Positions 9,347-11,668 of a stretch of DNA of 11,668 nt are shown piece by piece. The stretch is from positions 35,384 through 47,051 of the forward strand of contig WELB01000027.1 in assembly GCA_009602725.1 (NCBI GenBank). Reading direction: 5' to 3'. The position numbers and the translations under genes are program-made. The notes beneath the pieces were generated by a model, which saw only the letters and a list, made by a program, of their open reading frames with translations, had not been told where the DNA came from and made no database searches. Origin of the DNA: Spirogloea muscicola. Lineage: Eukaryota > Streptophyta > Zygnematophyceae > Spirogloeales > Spirogloeaceae. The stretch's first letter is position 1. Each line of letters starts with the position of its first letter.

Positions 9347-11668
9347 TCACAGGGCTCCCGACCCGCCATCAGGTGGCGAAGGAAGCCTGCCCCGGCACGT
9401 AATGCAAGTGCATCGCCGCTGGTCGTCGATCCGCCAGAAGCCATTGTTGGCCAGCAGGATGATCTTTTCCTGGCCATGCAAGCAGCGGCAGAGGCTGCGT
9501 CTCAGTAACCGTGTTATCACATCTAATGGCAAGGGATTGAATCAGGACTAGGGACTTGATTGTTGCTGAAGTAGAGCTTATGGTCACAGCAGTCACAGCC
9601 AAGAGTCACAGCAATCTTATGACAACCATAACTACAAATGGCCACTGCTTGTAAAGGCTGCTGACATCTCACCTCAATACCATTCACAACATCCACGTGG
9701 ACAACAATCGGCCGGTGAGGAGCGGTGCCGCTGCCATTTCGCCGTTGCCAGTTGTCGGGCTGGAATAAGTCTTTGCCGCTGGGAAACAGGGTGGGGCTCA
9801 GCTTCTTCACGACCGCGTTCGTCACCTTGTCGCCCACCATCAGCGTGAGGCACCGCTGCTCGTTGTACGACTTGTACGACTGCGGCGGGGCCAGCCAAGG
9901 CTTGTCAGGGCCGCTGACGTCTATCGGCAACCATGCGCGGCACAGCAAGCGGCCCCCGCGCCAGCGCATGCGCGGGCAGGCGGGTGCACCTTGACCAGGG
10001 ACGCCATGTCGTGCTCATTGAGCAACACGGTCTTGCGCATCATCTCCACGAGCATCTTCTCGTATATGATCACGACCTGCGCGCCGCCACCACCGCTGCA
10101 CCGCTTAGCTTCTCGACTGTCCAACAAGGTGGCCTCAGCGAAAAGCAGGAGAAGCTGGCGCCAGGTGGGGCGGCGTACCCGATCCCACAGCTTGCGCCCC
10201 TCCTCGGTGCTGCGTACGAGGGTGAGACCGCCGCCCAAGAAGCCGTCCGTCACCTGCTCCAAGCAGTGCGGTGATTGCTCCTTAAGATTCCAATTATAGC
10301 TAATGGCCTCTTGCCAAATCACTCATATGCGGACTTTGCCGGGTTGAGCAGCGGGGGCGGACGGCTGGGCAGGCCAAGCACCTGAGCCAGGACATCGGCG
10401 TCGGCGCCTTCGAGGTGCGGGAAGGGGTTGGACAGCCACACGGTGTCGGCGTCCGTGATGAGCGCGTCGTACCCGTGCCGCAGCACGTCCACCACGAACT
10501 TGGTCCGCTCCAGCACGAGCTGCGGTCGCCGCTCAACGTTCCGATGTCAGCAGCCAAGTTTGCACAAATGAAAGCCAATTAGCTCTTGTCATAGACGAAT
10601 GACGGCTCTTCTCGAAACAGAACGCAGAATCAAGGTCACTTCCACCTCGGCAATTATAAATAGAAGTTAGGGAATAGGGTTTAGGGTTTGGGGTTGAGGC
10701 TTCGAGCCCCCGGCAGGCACCAGCTTGAATGCAGTGCTGCCGTAGACCGGCGGCGCAGAGGCTGCCGCCGCAGCTCCGCCGGGGGCCGACGGCGGCCCCG
10801 GCAGCAGGTACACGTGGAGGCCGCGCTGCACCAGCTCCGCCGCCTGCACCGCTTCCGCTACCGATGAGAGCGGGGGGTCAAGCAGGGCAGGCGTACAGCT
10901 TGCGACGACGCCGCCGTCGGGAGGGCGGCCGCTCACCAGGTCCAACGAGGACGTGAGGACGACGGCGCGGCCCAGGACGCCGAGCTCGGCGGCGTAGCAT
11001 GCCCAGTTGGCGAGCAGGTCCCCCACAGCGGCGTCGGCGGCCAGGACCGCCACCGTATGGCTGCCGGACGCTGCCGACGCTAGCAGCGACCCCAGCTCCT
11101 CGCCCGACTGCGCCAGCTTGCCTGCGGGGGGATGGCGGCGGCTTGCTCAGGCCCCGGTGCTCGGCACCCGAAGCAGCCGCAGGAGGAGAGGAGGAGTAGG
11201 GGGGTCCATGCAACTAGAAGTTGGAGCTGGCCAACGCCAGAGGAGGGGGGAGGGAGGTTGCCGAGGCGGGAGGGACATGACAAAGTAATGCGCAAGCGCG
11301 GGGCGGAGAGAGGGCGGGGGAAGCACAGATGAGGGGGGGGATGGCTTTCGGAAGCCGGCACACACTGCAAAGTTGCAGAATGCTAGGAGGAGGGAGGAGG
11401 GAGGTGAGTAGGGAGGAGGGGAGGTAAGGAGCAGAGGCGTGTAGGACTTATGGGAGAGAGATAGAGGATCCTCTGGGAGCTGGACTGAGCCTAGAAGTGC
11501 GGACCCTGCAGGGCCGGGCGGCCGCAGACACTGAGGCGGTCGAGGCTGCTGAGGCGGCTGGGGAAGCGCGGCAAGCCGCCGCCGCCGCTCGCCGGGAGCA
11601 GCTCGGCCCGCACCGTGGCCTCGTCATAGCCCTCGGCGCGGCAGAGGGCCCCGCCGCTGCCGGCGCCG
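9347..11668 (-). CDS. DxD nucleotide-diphospho-sugar glycosyltransferase (PF03407, GT77-like), 5' partial, six exons
   Basis: Exons in transcript order: 11668-11505, 11121-10721, 10531-10382, 10253-9990, 9879-9673, 9469-9347. Phases agree and give about 435 residues. Seen: VAVLAADAAVGDLLANWACY followed by LGVLGRAVVLTSSLD, the usual N-terminal core; VYLLPG and YGSTAFK; HGYDALITDADTVWLSNPFP with the DAD metal and nucleotide-sugar motif at residues 215-217; DGFLGGGLTLVRST; LFPSGKDLF; IVVHVDVVNGIEEKI with GFWRIDD near the C terminus. Known of the family: retaining enzymes that move pentose or other sugars onto cell-wall or glycoprotein acceptors in the Golgi. Inference: a Golgi glycosyltransferase; donor and acceptor cannot be read. 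Signal anchor and start lie beyond 11668. The intron at 9880-9989 is the least certain junction. Confidence 0.86.
10668..10702 (-). repeat. Telomere-like heptamers in glycosyltransferase intron 2
   Basis: On the + strand five 7-base units run in register: ttaggga, atagggt, ttagggt, ttggggt, tgaggct. This is TTTAGGG with changes. It lies in the intron 10532-10720, starting about 20 bases after the donor. The C-rich strand is again the sense strand. Confidence 0.75.
11200..11465. repeat. Polypurine/polypyrimidine tract with G-runs in glycosyltransferase intron 1
   Basis: The + strand is strongly purine-biased, with many GGG/GGGG runs close together (for example 11241-11253, 11331-11342 and 11385-11432). 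On the sense (-) strand the intron is C/T-rich. The sequence can in principle form G-quadruplexes or triplex DNA. It lies in the intron 11122-11504, and the pyrimidines may serve as an extended tract before the acceptor at 11122-11123. Confidence 0.7.

Noticed and set aside
9178-9477. 99-codon - strand frame overlapping the last glycosyltransferase exon
   Set aside because: The family sequence EEKIILLANNGFWRIDD lies in a different frame that ends at 9347. The longer frame shows no known motif and is probably 3' untranslated sequence.
10668-10702. A true chromosome end or telomere
   Set aside because: Only five degenerate heptamers are present, inside a spliced intron of an intact gene.
10840-10962. 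An extra intron in glycosyltransferase exon 2 starting at the gtgagc after LTSSLDL
   Set aside because: Although a good donor, the reading frame continues open with family-like sequence (LVQRGLHVYLLPG, YGSTAFK) to the donor at 10720, so splicing there is not needed.

Overview
This is nuclear DNA from a eukaryote, most likely a microalga. Coding sequence is cut into many short exons by GT-AG introns of roughly 100-400 bases. There are no bacterial-style ribosome sites or operons. Exons are GC-rich and introns are visibly more AT-rich. The first gene is a plant-type guanylate-binding protein with membrane segments at its C terminus, and telomere-like heptamers of the plant type (CCCTAAA) lie in two introns. 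A green alga is my best guess, but another photosynthetic protist cannot be excluded from this window alone.

Layout. (1) Bases 1-5358, + strand: an 18-exon guanylate-binding protein (GBP/atlastin-like large GTPase), open at the 5' edge and ending with TAG at 5356-5358. All exon junctions are phase-consistent and give 616 residues. (2) Bases 5359 to about 5975: an intergenic stretch with no recognised gene, holding one copy of a 39-bp inverted repeat and a small hairpin. (3) About 6159-8409, + strand: a four-exon homologue of LarC, the nickel-inserting protein of nickel-pincer cofactor synthesis. It has a long histidine-rich N-terminal part and no visible LarC2 (C-terminal) domain. Its true N terminus is unresolved. 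(4) Bases 8410-9346: a gap between convergent genes, with three TGTAA motifs, the second copy of the 39-bp repeat in opposite orientation, and an open frame without ATG that I cannot assign. (5) Bases 9347-11668, - strand: a six-exon DxD nucleotide-sugar glycosyltransferase (PF03407, GT77-like), open at its 5' side at the window edge.

The genes do not form an obvious pathway. A membrane-remodelling type GTPase, a nickel-cofactor maturation protein and a probably Golgi glycosyltransferase simply lie next to each other. The most unusual points are the His-rich LarC1-only protein, the inward-facing 39-bp repeats that bracket it, a 7-nt micro-exon in the GTPase gene, and telomere-like heptamers in the introns of two oppositely oriented genes, C-rich on the sense strand in both.
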